A stretch of 64,000 bases of DNA from JAPHTQ01 sp050288165 (GTDB lineage: Bacteria > Pseudomonadota > Gammaproteobacteria > Thiohalomonadales > Thiohalomonadaceae), in NCBI GenBank assembly GCA_050288165.1, contig JBNKDG010000005.1, positions 220,700 to 284,699 on the forward strand, read 5' to 3'. Every line of letters starts with the position of its first letter. Within the stretch, counting starts at the first letter, position 1. The translations under genes were made by a program, and so were the position numbers. Under the pieces are notes generated by a model, which was not told the DNA's origin, did no database searches, and was given only the letters and a program-made list of their open reading frames with translations. Shown piece after piece: positions 17,550 to 27,559 of the stretch.

Positions 17550-17718
17550 TTTGCATTGAGCTTATTCATATGCTGCGTCATGTACTCTCCCTAACGAACA
17601 TTTCCCGTTCGGTAGCATCGACTTATCCACATATCTGGCTAAGTCATGTGGTGCACCGTGGTTTTTCCAGCATAGCCTACATATCAAACCCTTCCTTTGT
17701 GACTGCGGTGCTACCTAC

Positions 17719-18177
17719 ATGGTGAAGTCATTTGAAATGAGATCTATTCATCAGGGCTTCACCTTGATTGAGCTCATTATGGTGATTGTTATCCTTGGTA
17801 TTCTTGCTGCAGCGGCCGCGCCGCATTTTATTGACTTGAGCACAAATACCCGCCTCGCAGCTATCAGCGCCATGCAAAACGCGGTTACTACCGGCGCCTC
17901 CCTGGCGCACAGCAAGGCCGTTATAGAAGGAGTTAATATTTCAGCTGCCAATGCCGTGGCAGACCTAGATGGTGATGGTGTTAATGAAGTGTTTGCTTTC
18001 GGCTACCCAAATAGCGCCAGCCAACACACCATGGAGTGGATTGTCGATGGATTAGGGCAATTTACCTACACAGCTGGCCGGTACAACCTTGGCGGAATAA
18101 GCAATTGCTATGTGCAATACACCAATGCCACATTGGGAAACGGCCCGACCATTTCTGCTGTAACCGGTGGCTGTTAA
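17719..18177 (+). CDS. MshA-like type IV pilin (second copy)
   Basis: 152 residues. The prepilin site and helix (HQGFTLIELIMVIVILGILA) are nearly the same as in the first pilin, but the globular domain differs. It has a D-rich loop, DLDGDGVNEV, that resembles a calcium-binding turn, and only two cysteines (SNCYV and the C-terminal GGC), giving one C-terminal disulfide loop. An internal ATG at 17737 would shorten the leader to MRSIHQG. The upstream 230 bp hold the previous terminator and presumably a separate promoter. Confidence 0.87.
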   Translation: MVKSFEMRSIHQGFTLIELIMVIVILGILAAAAAPHFIDLSTNTRLAAISAMQNAVTTGASLAHSKAVIEGVNISAANAVADLDGDGVNEVFAFGYPNSASQHTMEWIVDGLGQFTYTAGRYNLGGISNCYVQYTNATLGNGPTISAVTGGC

Positions 18178-18350
18178 GGTACGGATAGCAACATTTTGTT
18201 ACTATTCAGCGTCCTGAAGGGTATATATCAAGCTCATTCGACTCAAAGCGTCGAATACCCTAAAAGTAAAAAAGTGGCCAAAGAACCACACCCGCCTGCG
18301 GGCCGCCGATATGGCATCTAAAATAATGAAGATCTGGAGGGAGTTTTGGC

Positions 18351-21300
18351 ATGATACGTGTGTTGGGTACACCGCCTTTCTATCATTCCGACCTTGGCCT
18401 TGTAAAAAAGGCTCCTGCCGGTATTTTGCGCCGAATTCTAACTCTGCTTCTATTTGTTCTGGCAATAAGCACTTGGCAAACCGCTAGTGCCGCTACCGTC
18501 TCAGCCTATCCCTCAAACTGCCAGAGTGTTAATGCCGGCGGCCAAAATTGGACCAACGCTGCTAACGCCGTTTCTGTTGGAGGCGGTTTCTCAAGCTCGC
18601 AAACCGATGGCGTCGCTACCGACTATTTGCAGTGCACCGGCTTCGGGTTTGCGATTCCTGCGGGCGCTGTCATCAATGGCATTACTGTCAATATCACGCG
18701 TCAGTCCGACCGCACCAGTAATGGGGGCAGTCGCGATTTTGCCATGCGCCTGGTCAAGGCGGGAGTTATTGGCACCACCGACCGGGCGACCACTACCCAG
18801 TATACAACCGCCTTTGTCACCGAGCCCCACGGCGGCGCCGTAGACCTTTGGGGCGACACCTGGACCGCTGCGGATATTAACAGCAATACCTTCGGTACAG
18901 CATTTCGCGCGATCAAGCCGAGCAACAACGGCCCGTCACACGTCATCGATGTCGATTCGATCCAGATCGTGGTCGATTACAACACTTCGCTGCCATCCGG
19001 CTTCCCGTTTGGATCCTGTGACGATTTTGAAGGCGGCCTGGTGAACTGGACTATTTCGCAACCACCCGGCGGTACGGGTATTGCCGGTATCGCCGCAGGG
19101 ACACAGACCGTTAATTCACCCACGCACAGTTTGTACCTTGCCTCTGGTCAGGTTTACGTTTCAAGCGGCATTATTGATTCTTCTGCAGCAGCATCGCCCA
19201 CTCTCACTCTATGGGTACGGAAGGGCCAGAATGGCCTTGACGGCTACAGTCAGCAACCTGAAGCTGGTGAAGACCTGCAAATCCAGTATCTCAATAGCAG
19301 CAATGTCTGGACTACTCTCGCTACGTTGCCGGGTGGCGGAGTTGCAGGTGAAATATTCAATCTCTCCTATCCACTTCCAGCCGATGCGATTCATGCGAGT
19401 TTTCAGATTCGCTTTTTCACGGTCGGTGGCAATGCGCCTCGAAATGGGCGTATATACGACTACTGGCATATCGATGATGTCTGCACGGGCAACTCCAATA
19501 CAGCTTCACTGGTCGCTTATTACGCAGAGGATGAAGCCTCATGGAATGGCACTGCCGATGAAGTGATCGACAGTTCCGTCAATGGACTGCACGGTACTGC
19601 GCTTAACGGCGCCAGCACCGCACCGGCCAAGGTCTGCCGTGGCGGTAATTTCGATGGCTTTAATGGACCGGTTGAGATAGCCGATAACGCGCTACTCGAT
19701 ATCACCAGCAGCCTGACCGCTTCCGCCTGGATACAACCTAACGCCTTACCGGCCTCGGGTCTAAAAACGATTCTATCCAAGGATACCAACTTCGAGTTCC
19801 ACCTCGATACAGCAGGAGAAATCTACTGGTGGTGGAACGACAACAATGGCACCGTGCGCACTCTAACTACCTCCGGCGCCAACATTACGCCCGGCAACTG
19901 GTATCACGTAGCCATTACCTACGCTTCCGGCAGACAACGCATCTATGTTAACGGTGTGCAACTGGCAAGCAGTAGCTTTACTGGCAACCTGATCACCAAC
20001 AGCAATCCATTGCAGATCGGTGGCGATCAGGGCATTGCGGCTCGGCTCTTCGATGGTCTCATCGATGAAGTGCGTGTCTATGCCGCAGAGCAGAGCATGG
20101 GTGAAGTTATCGCTGATATGAATGCGACCCATACTTGCCCGACAACCCCGCTTGCACTTTATCACCTGGATGAATCGGCATGGGGTGTGGTTACCGACAG
20201 CAGCGGTAACGGCAACGATGGCAGTACCAGCGGTACTGTGACATCCGCTAACACTAGTCCAGCTATTGCGGGCGATCCGGGCACCTGTGGCTATGCCAGT
20301 ATCCCTTACAACAATAGCACGACAACTATGGATGCGATCGATTCCGGTCTGGATGTCGATACCCAAATTGGTAACCAAGGGACTATTAGTTTCTGGTACT
20401 CGAGTAACCGTAACTGGAATGGCGGCGGCAGCCGTGACCGTCAACTGTTCGATGCTTCCACAACAGCTAATGGTCAGAAATATTTCCAGCTCGTCCTAGA
20501 TCAAAATGGTGCTCTTCATTTTGAGCTGGAAGACAGCGCTGATTCAGACTTTGCGGTCAGTACAACCACGATCAACACTGCCGCTAATACCTGGACCCAT
20601 ATTGCCGTCACCTGGGATTTGAGTGCTGACCGCCTTGCCATTTATGTCAATGGTGTCCTCTCCAACTCAAACAATATCAATTCAAATGGAACCATCGGCA
20701 ATCTGAATACGTTGTTCTTCGGCGACAACCGCTCAACCTATCTTGCTATTAGCGCCACAAATCGCTCTGCTGACGGCCTGATGGATGAGATACATATATA
20801 CGACCTAGTACAATCAGCTGCGCAGATTACTGCAGACATGAACGCCTCTCACCCCTGTGGCGCCGCGCAGGTCCATCACTATCGTATCCTGCATGACGGT
20901 TCCGGTCTGACCTGTAACCCGGAAGCGATCACTGTACAGGCCTGTACGGATGCCGCCTGTACCAGTTTCTACAACAGTAACTTCAGCGTGACCATCGACC
21001 CCACCGGCGATAGCGCAAACGTCAACGATGGTAGTGGTGTTGCATCCCTGGCTATTCGACACACTACCCCGGGCGCAATCACTCTAAAACTTGCTGGCGC
21101 AACACCGTCGAGTGCAAACGCCACGGAATGCCTGAACACCAGCGACAACAGCGCCAGTTGTCTGCTGACCTTCCACGACACTGGCTTTATTGTCGACGTA
21201 CCTAACCTGACTTCCTGTGCAACGTCGACTAGCGCCAGCATTACAGCCGTGCGCAAGGATCTGACCTCTGAACGCTGCGTCCCGGCGTTCAGCAGCCGCG

Positions 21301-22841
21301 CCGAAACACTCAAGTTGTGGTCCAGTTATGTCAGTCCGTTAACCGGTGCAAGCGCGGTCAGTGTTAATGGCGCCAACGTCGCCACCGCCGCACCAGGCAC
21401 CGACATCCAATTGAACTTCGATGCCAATGGCCAGAGCACCTTTAGCGTGGCCTATCCCGATGCGGGTCGGGTGCAACTGAATGCCCGCTTTGACGGCGCT
21501 GGCGGTTCGGCGGATGAGAACCTAGTCATGACCGGCAGCGATACCTTTATCGCGGTACCTGCCAAATTTGTTGTCGGCAGTGGCGATGCCAATGCAGATT
21601 GCACGACCGGCGATGCGACCTGCACGGCCTTCACTCAGGCGGGCGCAGCATTCAACATGAGTGTCAGTGCTGCCTGTGCTGATAACACCATCACGCCCAA
21701 CTTTATCGCCAGCGGAATCACTCTGGGCCATAACCTCGTTGCACCATCATCACTACTCGTACCCGGTGTCCGCGCTGGCACACTGGGCAACGGCAGCATC
21801 GATATCGTTGATGCCGATAACGGCACCGCAACGATTGCCGACCAGTCCATCGGCGAGGTTGGTGTCTTTACACTCACCGCAACGCTGGACAGCTACCTGG
21901 GTATCACCGCAGCACCGGGTACCCATCTTATCGAAGGTATCAGCAACAACATTGGTCGCTTCTTCCCGGCCAATTTCTTGGTTACGCACAGCCAGATATC
22001 TTCCTGCGGGACCTTTACCTACGCCGGACTTGGCGACACAGCCAAAGCCGGACAACCTTTTGACGTGATTGGCACCGTTACAGCACGCAATACGGCGAAT
22101 AACACCACGCTCAACTACGTGGGTGGTTTTGCCAAACTTCTGCCCGCCAACATCACTGCGATACCGATGCGAACACCACCGAACATTGTTGGTGTGCTTC
22201 AGCCAGGCTCGTGGAGTGTCGACAATACGCTCAGCTTTAACAACGGTTCTTCGCCTTTTACTGCGCATGCCCGCTATGCGTTTTCCAACCTTCCGCCCGT
22301 TTCGCTTGCACCGCAAACCGACGTTTACCTGAGCGTCACCTCAAACGATGGTGATGCCAGCGGCAATGAAACAAACCAGAACAACACCGCTGAATATCGC
22401 TTCGGACGGTTGGCATTGGTCAACGCCTATGGCCCGCAAACCAGTGATCTCGATATGTCCATCGTTGCACAATATCGTAATGCCGCTGATACTGATTTCG
22501 TTACCAATAGTGACGATTCGTGTACGCCGCTTCCCGGTATTGCCGGTGTTAGTCTTTCAAACTGGACGGCAAATCTGCAAAGCGGCGATACTGCTGTAAC
22601 GGCTGTCTCTCCCGCACTTTCTACCGCTGTTGGCACCATCACACTGTCCGCACCCGGACCTGGCGCCGGCGCTGATACAAACGACGGTAGTGTTGACGTT
22701 ACACTTGATGCCACCGCTATACCCTGGTTACGCATTGATAGTAATGGCGATGGTACCTACGCAGAAGATCCCTTTGCCACGGCTGTGTTTGGTATTTATC
22801 GTGGCGATGATCGCTTCCTGTTCTGGCAAGAGAGTCGATGA
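18351..22841 (+). CDS. mshQ: MshQ-like giant surface protein with two LamG domains and DUF6701
   Basis: 1496 residues, secreted. A hydrophobic signal region at about 25-47 ends ASAATVSA. Residues 50-210 form a beta-rich N-terminal module, and 220-380 a module beginning GSCDDFEGGLVNWT. Two LamG/concanavalin-type domains lie at about 385-597 and 600-836 (each with a YHLDE or YYAEDE start and VNGV strands). The C-terminal 650 residues are the DUF6701/MshQ region ending YRGDDRFLFWQESR. MshQ-type proteins are linked to MSHA pili and are thought to act as tip or surface adhesins; the LamG domains suggest carbohydrate or protein binding. It starts after GGAGGGAG and overlaps the next pseudopilin by 4 bp. 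Confidence 0.85.
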   Translation: MIRVLGTPPFYHSDLGLVKKAPAGILRRILTLLLFVLAISTWQTASAATVSAYPSNCQSVNAGGQNWTNAANAVSVGGGFSSSQTDGVATDYLQCTGFGFAIPAGAVINGITVNITRQSDRTSNGGSRDFAMRLVKAGVIGTTDRATTTQYTTAFVTEPHGGAVDLWGDTWTAADINSNTFGTAFRAIKPSNNGPSHVIDVDSIQIVVDYNTSLPSGFPFGSCDDFEGGLVNWTISQPPGGTGIAGIAAGTQTVNSPTHSLYLASGQVYVSSGIIDSSAAASPTLTLWVRKGQNGLDGYSQQPEAGEDLQIQYLNSSNVWTTLATLPGGGVAGEIFNLSYPLPADAIHASFQIRFFTVGGNAPRNGRIYDYWHIDDVCTGNSNTASLVAYYAEDEASWNGTADEVIDSSVNGLHGTALNGASTAPAKVCRGGNFDGFNGPVEIADNALLDITSSLTASAWIQPNALPASGLKTILSKDTNFEFHLDTAGEIYWWWNDNNGTVRTLTTSGANITPGNWYHVAITYASGRQRIYVNGVQLASSSFTGNLITNSNPLQIGGDQGIAARLFDGLIDEVRVYAAEQSMGEVIADMNATHTCPTTPLALYHLDESAWGVVTDSSGNGNDGSTSGTVTSANTSPAIAGDPGTCGYASIPYNNSTTTMDAIDSGLDVDTQIGNQGTISFWYSSNRNWNGGGSRDRQLFDASTTANGQKYFQLVLDQNGALHFELEDSADSDFAVSTTTINTAANTWTHIAVTWDLSADRLAIYVNGVLSNSNNINSNGTIGNLNTLFFGDNRSTYLAISATNRSADGLMDEIHIYDLVQSAAQITADMNASHPCGAAQVHHYRILHDGSGLTCNPEAITVQACTDAACTSFYNSNFSVTIDPTGDSANVNDGSGVASLAIRHTTPGAITLKLAGATPSSANATECLNTSDNSASCLLTFHDTGFIVDVPNLTSCATSTSASITAVRKDLTSERCVPAFSSRAETLKLWSSYVSPLTGASAVSVNGANVATAAPGTDIQLNFDANGQSTFSVAYPDAGRVQLNARFDGAGGSADENLVMTGSDTFIAVPAKFVVGSGDANADCTTGDATCTAFTQAGAAFNMSVSAACADNTITPNFIASGITLGHNLVAPSSLLVPGVRAGTLGNGSIDIVDADNGTATIADQSIGEVGVFTLTATLDSYLGITAAPGTHLIEGISNNIGRFFPANFLVTHSQISSCGTFTYAGLGDTAKAGQPFDVIGTVTARNTANNTTLNYVGGFAKLLPANITAIPMRTPPNIVGVLQPGSWSVDNTLSFNNGSSPFTAHARYAFSNLPPVSLAPQTDVYLSVTSNDGDASGNETNQNNTAEYRFGRLALVNAYGPQTSDLDMSIVAQYRNAADTDFVTNSDDSCTPLPGIAGVSLSNWTANLQSGDTAVTAVSPALSTAVGTITLSAPGPGAGADTNDGSVDVTLDATAIPWLRIDSNGDGTYAEDPFATAVFGIYRGDDRFLFWQESR

Positions 22842-23287
22842 GGCAATCCGGCTTTACTCTTATTGAACTGATTATGGTGTTGATTTTGGTCGGCATATTG
22901 GCCGTCTACGTCTCGTCAAAAACGACCAACGTCAGCATGACCTCTTACAGCGGTGCTGAGGAGTTGGTGCAGGCCATTCGCTACGCGCAACAGGAGGCGA
23001 TGGATAATACCGGTGTGCCCGGTATTGCGATCAATATCGATATAGACGGCTTTACCTTTACTGGCGTGACCTCGCCAATCAGCACTTGGCGGTTGCTCAA
23101 AGCCCCCGCTGCGCAATACGTTGTTACCATTGATCCAACCGGAAAGATCACCTTCGATGGCCGCGGCGTACCGACATGTACTGGCAATCTCGCCTGTGCA
23201 TTAGCCGCTCAAGTGATCACCGTGACGGCAGATGGCGTTACGACATCATTGGCTATTGAACCTTTCACCGGACTGGCGCATCGATGA
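22838..23287 (+). CDS. MshC-like minor pseudopilin (GspH/FimT type)
   Basis: 149 residues. MRQSGFTLIELIMVLILVGI is the prepilin leader and helix, and the Glu5 equivalent is present. The body resembles GspH/FimT proteins (LVQAIRYAQQEAM) and has a cysteine pair (PTCTGNLAC). It overlaps the mshQ stop (ATGA) and is overlapped in the same way by the next gene, so the minor pilins are translationally coupled to MshQ. Confidence 0.85.
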   Translation: MRQSGFTLIELIMVLILVGILAVYVSSKTTNVSMTSYSGAEELVQAIRYAQQEAMDNTGVPGIAINIDIDGFTFTGVTSPISTWRLLKAPAAQYVVTIDPTGKITFDGRGVPTCTGNLACALAAQVITVTADGVTTSLAIEPFTGLAHR

Positions 23288-23922
23288 TCAGGCAACACGG
23301 GTTCACTCTTACCGAAACGGTCATTTTCATTCTAGTCCTGGCCGTTGGCCTCACCGGTATCGTCAGCCTTTCCACCACCACTAGCCGCGATTCGGCTCAA
23401 CCGCTGATCCGCGAACGCGCCCTGGTTATCGCCCATGCCTACATGGATGAAATTCTCTCTAAACGTTGGGATGAGAGCACGCCGGTTGGTGGTGGCTGTG
23501 TCGACAGTGATGGTAACCTCGCCACCCCAGGAGACACCTGCAGCGCATACTGCAGCACCCTTTCCGATCTTCAGTGCAGCCGCAGCAAATGCAACCTCGC
23601 TGCTCCGGCAACCTGCCAGGCAGCGGCTGTTATTTCGGGTAATCTGAATTTAGGACCGGAAGAAGGCGCAGCTAATCGTGCCATCTGGGACGATATCGAT
23701 GATTACAACGGGTATGCCACAGCACCGCCGGAAGCCATAACCAGCATGGCCGGGGCTGTCGTCACAGCTCCCGGATACAGTGGTGATTATTCTGCAGCCG
23801 TTGCTATTACTGCGACGGCATGGAAGACGATTCCCGCTGCGGACGTTCGACGCATTGCAGTAACGGTTACCGGACCGTTAGGCGAGAGCCTGACACTGGT
23901 AGCCTATCGGGTGAATTTCTAA
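23284..23922 (+). CDS. MshD-like minor pseudopilin
   Basis: 212 residues. The N-terminus is MIRQHGFTLTETVIFILVLA, with Glu kept at the +5 position although the motif is FTLTE rather than FTLIE. ALVIAHAYMDEILSKRWDE resembles the MshD/PilV-type stretch. Cysteines are abundant in a central loop (CVDS, CSAYCST, CSRSKC, TCQ), suggesting two or three disulfides. The start overlaps the previous stop and the stop overlaps the next ATG. Confidence 0.83.
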   Translation: MIRQHGFTLTETVIFILVLAVGLTGIVSLSTTTSRDSAQPLIRERALVIAHAYMDEILSKRWDESTPVGGGCVDSDGNLATPGDTCSAYCSTLSDLQCSRSKCNLAAPATCQAAAVISGNLNLGPEEGAANRAIWDDIDDYNGYATAPPEAITSMAGAVVTAPGYSGDYSAAVAITATAWKTIPAADVRRIAVTVTGPLGESLTLVAYRVNF

Positions 23923-24494
23923 TGGCGAAACACACCTTTTCCACGCAGCGCGGCTTTACCCTGATCGAAATGGTCATGACCATTGTATTGATAGGTATTA
24001 TCGCGGCGGTTATCGCTCCTGTATTAAGCACCACTATTGGCGGTTTTCATGCTGCACGGGTACGCAATGACTTAACAGCTCAGGCGCGCCTGGTATTGGA
24101 GCGTCTGACACGTGAAATTCGCGAGGCCGATCCAGCAGGTATCACGGTAAACCCTGCCGGCACTTCATTGACCTTTACTCAGTTGAGTGGTCTGGTTGGT
24201 TTGGTGGACACGGGTGGCATCATGGCGAGAACCTATAACGGCTGCAATGCAGTACAGGTCAGCGCCGCTGGTAATGTCTTGAACTGGGATGATGATGCAG
24301 CGAATCTCATTAGTCCTGTCTCTGCACTCACAACCAATCTTGCGGCGATTACCTTTTCCTACAGTCCGGGAACTTTGATTAACAGCGGAGTAGTCACCAT
24401 CGATCTGACACTAAGTGATGGAAATGAGGCCATTACTGCCTATCGCGAGATCCACATCCGTAATACTCAGGGCACCGTTGTATGCGTACCTTAA
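23922..24494 (+). CDS. MshO-like minor pseudopilin
   Basis: 190 residues from the ATG that overlaps the preceding TAA by one base (TAATG). The leader MAKHTFSTQRG is followed by FTLIEMVMTIVLIGIIAAVI. The next stretch, NDLTAQARLVLERLTREIRE, is typical of MshO/PulJ-like pseudopilins. The frame stays open upstream to 23820 but has no prepilin leader there, so the shorter start is preferred. It overlaps mshP by 13 bp. Confidence 0.85.
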   Translation: MAKHTFSTQRGFTLIEMVMTIVLIGIIAAVIAPVLSTTIGGFHAARVRNDLTAQARLVLERLTREIREADPAGITVNPAGTSLTFTQLSGLVGLVDTGGIMARTYNGCNAVQVSAAGNVLNWDDDAANLISPVSALTTNLAAITFSYSPGTLINSGVVTIDLTLSDGNEAITAYREIHIRNTQGTVVCVP

Positions 24495-24928
24495 TCGGCC
24501 ATCGACGCCACCAGACAGGCTTTTCGATCATCGCTGCGATTACGCTGTTATTGGCGCTCGCCATGCTCGGTGCGATGGTTGCGACACTGACTTCGACTCA
24601 GAGCGAGAGTACCGTCGATGAGTGGTATTCGGCACAGGCTCTTTACGCGGCCGAGAGTGCAACGCAGATTGCTGCCTACCAAATCAACCATAATTTTGTC
24701 GCTGCAAACACACCCGCGGTTTGCGCAACTCCAGATACCGCAGCCCCAGTCGCACTAGAAGCAGGCGTGCTCGCTTGGTACAGCATCAGCTCTGTGCATG
24801 CTATCGATGCCAGCAGTGGTATCGGGTATTGTGCCATCACTGCGGTCGGAACGGCGGGTGGTTCCTCGGCTTTACCGGTTGCCCAACGGTCCATTACGGT
24901 CAACTACAAATCGATCATCGTGCCGTGA
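24482..24928 (+). CDS. MshP-like protein
   Basis: 148 residues. The N-terminal helix GFSIIAAITLLLALAMLGAM lacks the +5 glutamate of ordinary pilins, as is usual for MshP/PilX-like components. ALYAAESATQIAAYQIN follows directly, matching that group. Two cysteines (AVCATP and GYCAITAVG) may pair. It ends three bases before the stop codon of the convergent ntrC, with no terminator visible between them. Confidence 0.82.
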   Translation: MRTLIGHRRHQTGFSIIAAITLLLALAMLGAMVATLTSTQSESTVDEWYSAQALYAAESATQIAAYQINHNFVAANTPAVCATPDTAAPVALEAGVLAWYSISSVHAIDASSGIGYCAITAVGTAGGSSALPVAQRSITVNYKSIIVP

Positions 24929-24931
24929 GCC

Positions 24932-26338
24932 CTACTCCTTTTCCATCCCTAGCTCTTTAATCTTGCGAGTAATGGTGTTCCTGCCCCAGCCGAGCAGTTG
25001 CGCCGCTTCCTGACGATGACCGCCGGTTTTCTTCAGCGCCACTTCGATCATCAGGCGCTCGAATTGCGGCACCGCTTCATCGAGAATATTTGCCGCGCCG
25101 CCATTCAGTTTCTGTTCCGCCCAGCGTTTTAATGGACTCAGCCAGTCACGATCGTCGCTCTGTTGATCCGTTGCAGACTTCAGTTCGGGCGGCAGGTCTT
25201 CAAGATGGATCTCCTGACTTGGCGACATCACAGTTAACCAACGACAGGTGTTCTCCAGTTGCCGCACGTTACCAGGCCAGTCGAGGTTCGCAAGGTAACT
25301 TTCGGTCGCCTTGTCGAGCCACTTGCTTTCACCACCGATCTCTTCGCTGGCCTTTTTCAGGAAATGGCGTACTAGCAGCGGAATATCTTCGCGGCGTTCA
25401 CGCAGTGAGGGGATATGAATACGAATGACATTAAGGCGATGGAACAGGTCTTCTCGAAACAGCCCTTCACGCACCCGCCTTTCAAGATCCTGGTGGGTCG
25501 CAGCGATCACACGCACATCGACCTTAATCGGTGCGCGGCCGCCAACACGATAGAACTCACCGTCGGCCAACACACGCAATAGACGTGTCTGAAGTTCCGC
25601 CGGCATGTCGCCGATCTCATCGAGGAACAACGTACCGCCGTCAGCTTGTTCGAAGCGACCTTCCCGTGCCGACTGCGCACCGGTAAATGCGCCGCGCTCA
25701 TGGCCAAACAGTTCTGACTCCAGCAGGTCACGCGGGATCGCTGCGGTATTCAGCGCAATAAATGGTTTGTCCTTGCGTGGGCTGTGTTTGTGCAACGCGT
25801 GCGCAACCAGCTCTTTACCGGTGCCCGACTCGCCGTTGATCAATACGGTAATGTTGGAGGAGGAGAGGCGGCCGATGGCACGAAATACCTCCTGCATCGA
25901 TGGCGCGGCCCCGATGATCTCCATGCTCTCCATGCGATTCTCATCCGCACCGCCACGACTCTGCTCCTGACGATGGGCAACCGCACGACGGACCAGTTCT
26001 ACCGCATCGTCGACATCAAAGGGTTTGGGCAGATATTCAAAGGCGCCGCCCTGATAGGCGGAGACGGCACTATCAAGATCAGAATGCGCTGTCATGATGA
26101 TGACGGGCAACTCTGGATAACGATCGTTGATCGTTTTCAGCAGTTCCAGTCCGCTCATGCCCGGCATACGGATGTCGGTGATCAGCGCATCGGGCTCTTC
26201 TCTCTCCAGTAGCTTGAGCACCTTGTCGGCACTTTCAAAACTCTGGATGTTCATCCCTGCCTGCTTGAATGCCTTTTCCAGCACCCAGCGTATCGAGCGA
26301 TCGTCATCAATGACCCAAATGGTGATCTCGTTTGTCAT
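24932..26338 (-). CDS. ntrC: Nitrogen regulation response regulator NtrC
   Basis: 468 residues. The receiver domain (1-120) has the acidic pocket DDD and phospho-acceptor Asp55 in ALITDIRMPG. The AAA+ domain carries Walker A GESGTGKELVAHA, the sigma-54 contact loop GAFTGA and Walker B GGTLFLDEIGD. The Fis-type DNA-binding C-terminus reads GGHRQEAAQLLGWGRNTITR. It activates sigma-54 promoters under nitrogen limitation. The start at 26338 overlaps the ntrB stop codon; the frame extends upstream but that part belongs to ntrB sequence. Matching enhancer sites are visible before glnA. Confidence 0.96.
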   Translation of the reverse strand: MTNEITIWVIDDDRSIRWVLEKAFKQAGMNIQSFESADKVLKLLEREEPDALITDIRMPGMSGLELLKTINDRYPELPVIIMTAHSDLDSAVSAYQGGAFEYLPKPFDVDDAVELVRRAVAHRQEQSRGGADENRMESMEIIGAAPSMQEVFRAIGRLSSSNITVLINGESGTGKELVAHALHKHSPRKDKPFIALNTAAIPRDLLESELFGHERGAFTGAQSAREGRFEQADGGTLFLDEIGDMPAELQTRLLRVLADGEFYRVGGRAPIKVDVRVIAATHQDLERRVREGLFREDLFHRLNVIRIHIPSLRERREDIPLLVRHFLKKASEEIGGESKWLDKATESYLANLDWPGNVRQLENTCRWLTVMSPSQEIHLEDLPPELKSATDQQSDDRDWLSPLKRWAEQKLNGGAANILDEAVPQFERLMIEVALKKTGGHRQEAAQLLGWGRNTITRKIKELGMEKE

Positions 26339-27435
26339 ACCGCTACATCCTGATGGTGTTCCCGATCCACATCGATCGGTATCAATACCGTAAATATCGT
26401 CTGCCCCGGACGGCTCTCCCATTCGATCAAGCCGCCGTTGGCATTTATTAATGACTGCGCCAAAGGTAATCCCAGCCCAGTGCCATCGGCTCGTCCCGTC
26501 ACCATCGGCAAAAACAGGTTTTCCCGCATCTCCGGTGCAATACCGGGACCGTTGTCGATGACGTCCGCCCGCGCAACCAGTTTGTGCAGCACTGAGCCGA
26601 TGGTGTACTGGCGCAGCGTTCGGGTACGCAGGGTGATTTCACCCTCATCGCCAAGCGCTTGTGCCGCGTTGCGTACCAGATTCATCACTGCCTGGATCAG
26701 CTGGTCCAGATCGACGTAGACCATCGGGATACTCGGGTCGTAGTCTCGAATCAGGTGGATACGCTCGCTTATTTCAGCGCCGACCACCTGTCGTACCCGT
26801 TCCATCGCTTCGTGAATATTGATCTCGCGCTTGCGCGGCAGGGTGCTCGGACCCAGCATCCGGTTCATCAGCTCCTGCAAACGATCTGCTTCGCTGATGA
26901 TGATGTTGGTGTACTCCTTGAGCTCTTCGTTATTGAGCTCACGCTCCAGCAGTTGCGCCGCACCGCGCAGACCACCCAGCGGATTCTTGATTTCGTGTGC
27001 CAGGCCGCGCACCAATGCACGGGTCGCATTGCTCTGTGCCACCAGACCCTCTTCTCGGGTGATACGTAGCTGCCTGTCTACCTGCTTCATCTCCACCAAC
27101 AGTTCGGTTCTGCCGCCTGCACCTTCATATAAAGGCAGGGCGGTGAGATCCACCGTGACCTTGTTGCGGTAGCCCAGGTCCAGCACCAGTTCGCGCTCTG
27201 TAAAGGGCGTGCCGGTCTGCAACACCTGCATCAGCGCCAGACTCACCTCTTTGTCGAACAGCGTGTTCTGCACCGGTTGATCCAGAAAACGCTGCGCACT
27301 CACAGCAAATAGCATCTCCCCGGCGGGATTGATAAAGCGTAATTTCAGCGAACTATCGAGCAGCAGGACCGCTGAGTGCAGGTTTTCCAGGACTCGTAGT
27401 TGTAGGGCACAGGCCTTATCTAACGCCATTTTCAT
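26335..27435 (-). CDS. ntrB: Nitrogen regulation sensor kinase NtrB
   Basis: 366 residues, soluble, with no transmembrane helix. A PAS domain (about 10-115) precedes the H-box GLAHEIKNPLGG with His147. The N-box is NLVRNAAQAL, and the nucleotide boxes DNGPGI and DGTGLGLPLAQS follow. NtrB phosphorylates or dephosphorylates NtrC under the control of PII. The weak ribosome-binding site leaves MKMALD or the internal MALD as possible starts. An NtrC-type palindrome lies about 130 bp upstream. Confidence 0.94.
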   Translation of the reverse strand: MKMALDKACALQLRVLENLHSAVLLLDSSLKLRFINPAGEMLFAVSAQRFLDQPVQNTLFDKEVSLALMQVLQTGTPFTERELVLDLGYRNKVTVDLTALPLYEGAGGRTELLVEMKQVDRQLRITREEGLVAQSNATRALVRGLAHEIKNPLGGLRGAAQLLERELNNEELKEYTNIIISEADRLQELMNRMLGPSTLPRKREINIHEAMERVRQVVGAEISERIHLIRDYDPSIPMVYVDLDQLIQAVMNLVRNAAQALGDEGEITLRTRTLRQYTIGSVLHKLVARADVIDNGPGIAPEMRENLFLPMVTGRADGTGLGLPLAQSLINANGGLIEWESRPGQTIFTVLIPIDVDREHHQDVAV

Positions 27436-27559
27436 GTCCAGCCATAAGCAAGATACACACCAGAAACGCTCAACTATAGTGATTGACCGTAAGGCTATGA
27501 ATTAATGGAGAAAACAGCTCTGTTGCTATAGCTGTCTTTTGCACGGCCTACAACCTCGA

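Noticed and set aside
26339..26422. Upstream extension of ntrC by 28 residues
   Set aside because: These codons lie within the ntrB 3' end and do not match NtrC; the ATG overlapping the ntrB stop is the family start.
27440..27470. A TGGTGTGTATCTTGCT match to the sigma-54 -24/-12 spacing just before ntrB
   Set aside because: The CAC part is absent and the start point would fall on the initiation codon, leaving no leader; chance match more likely.
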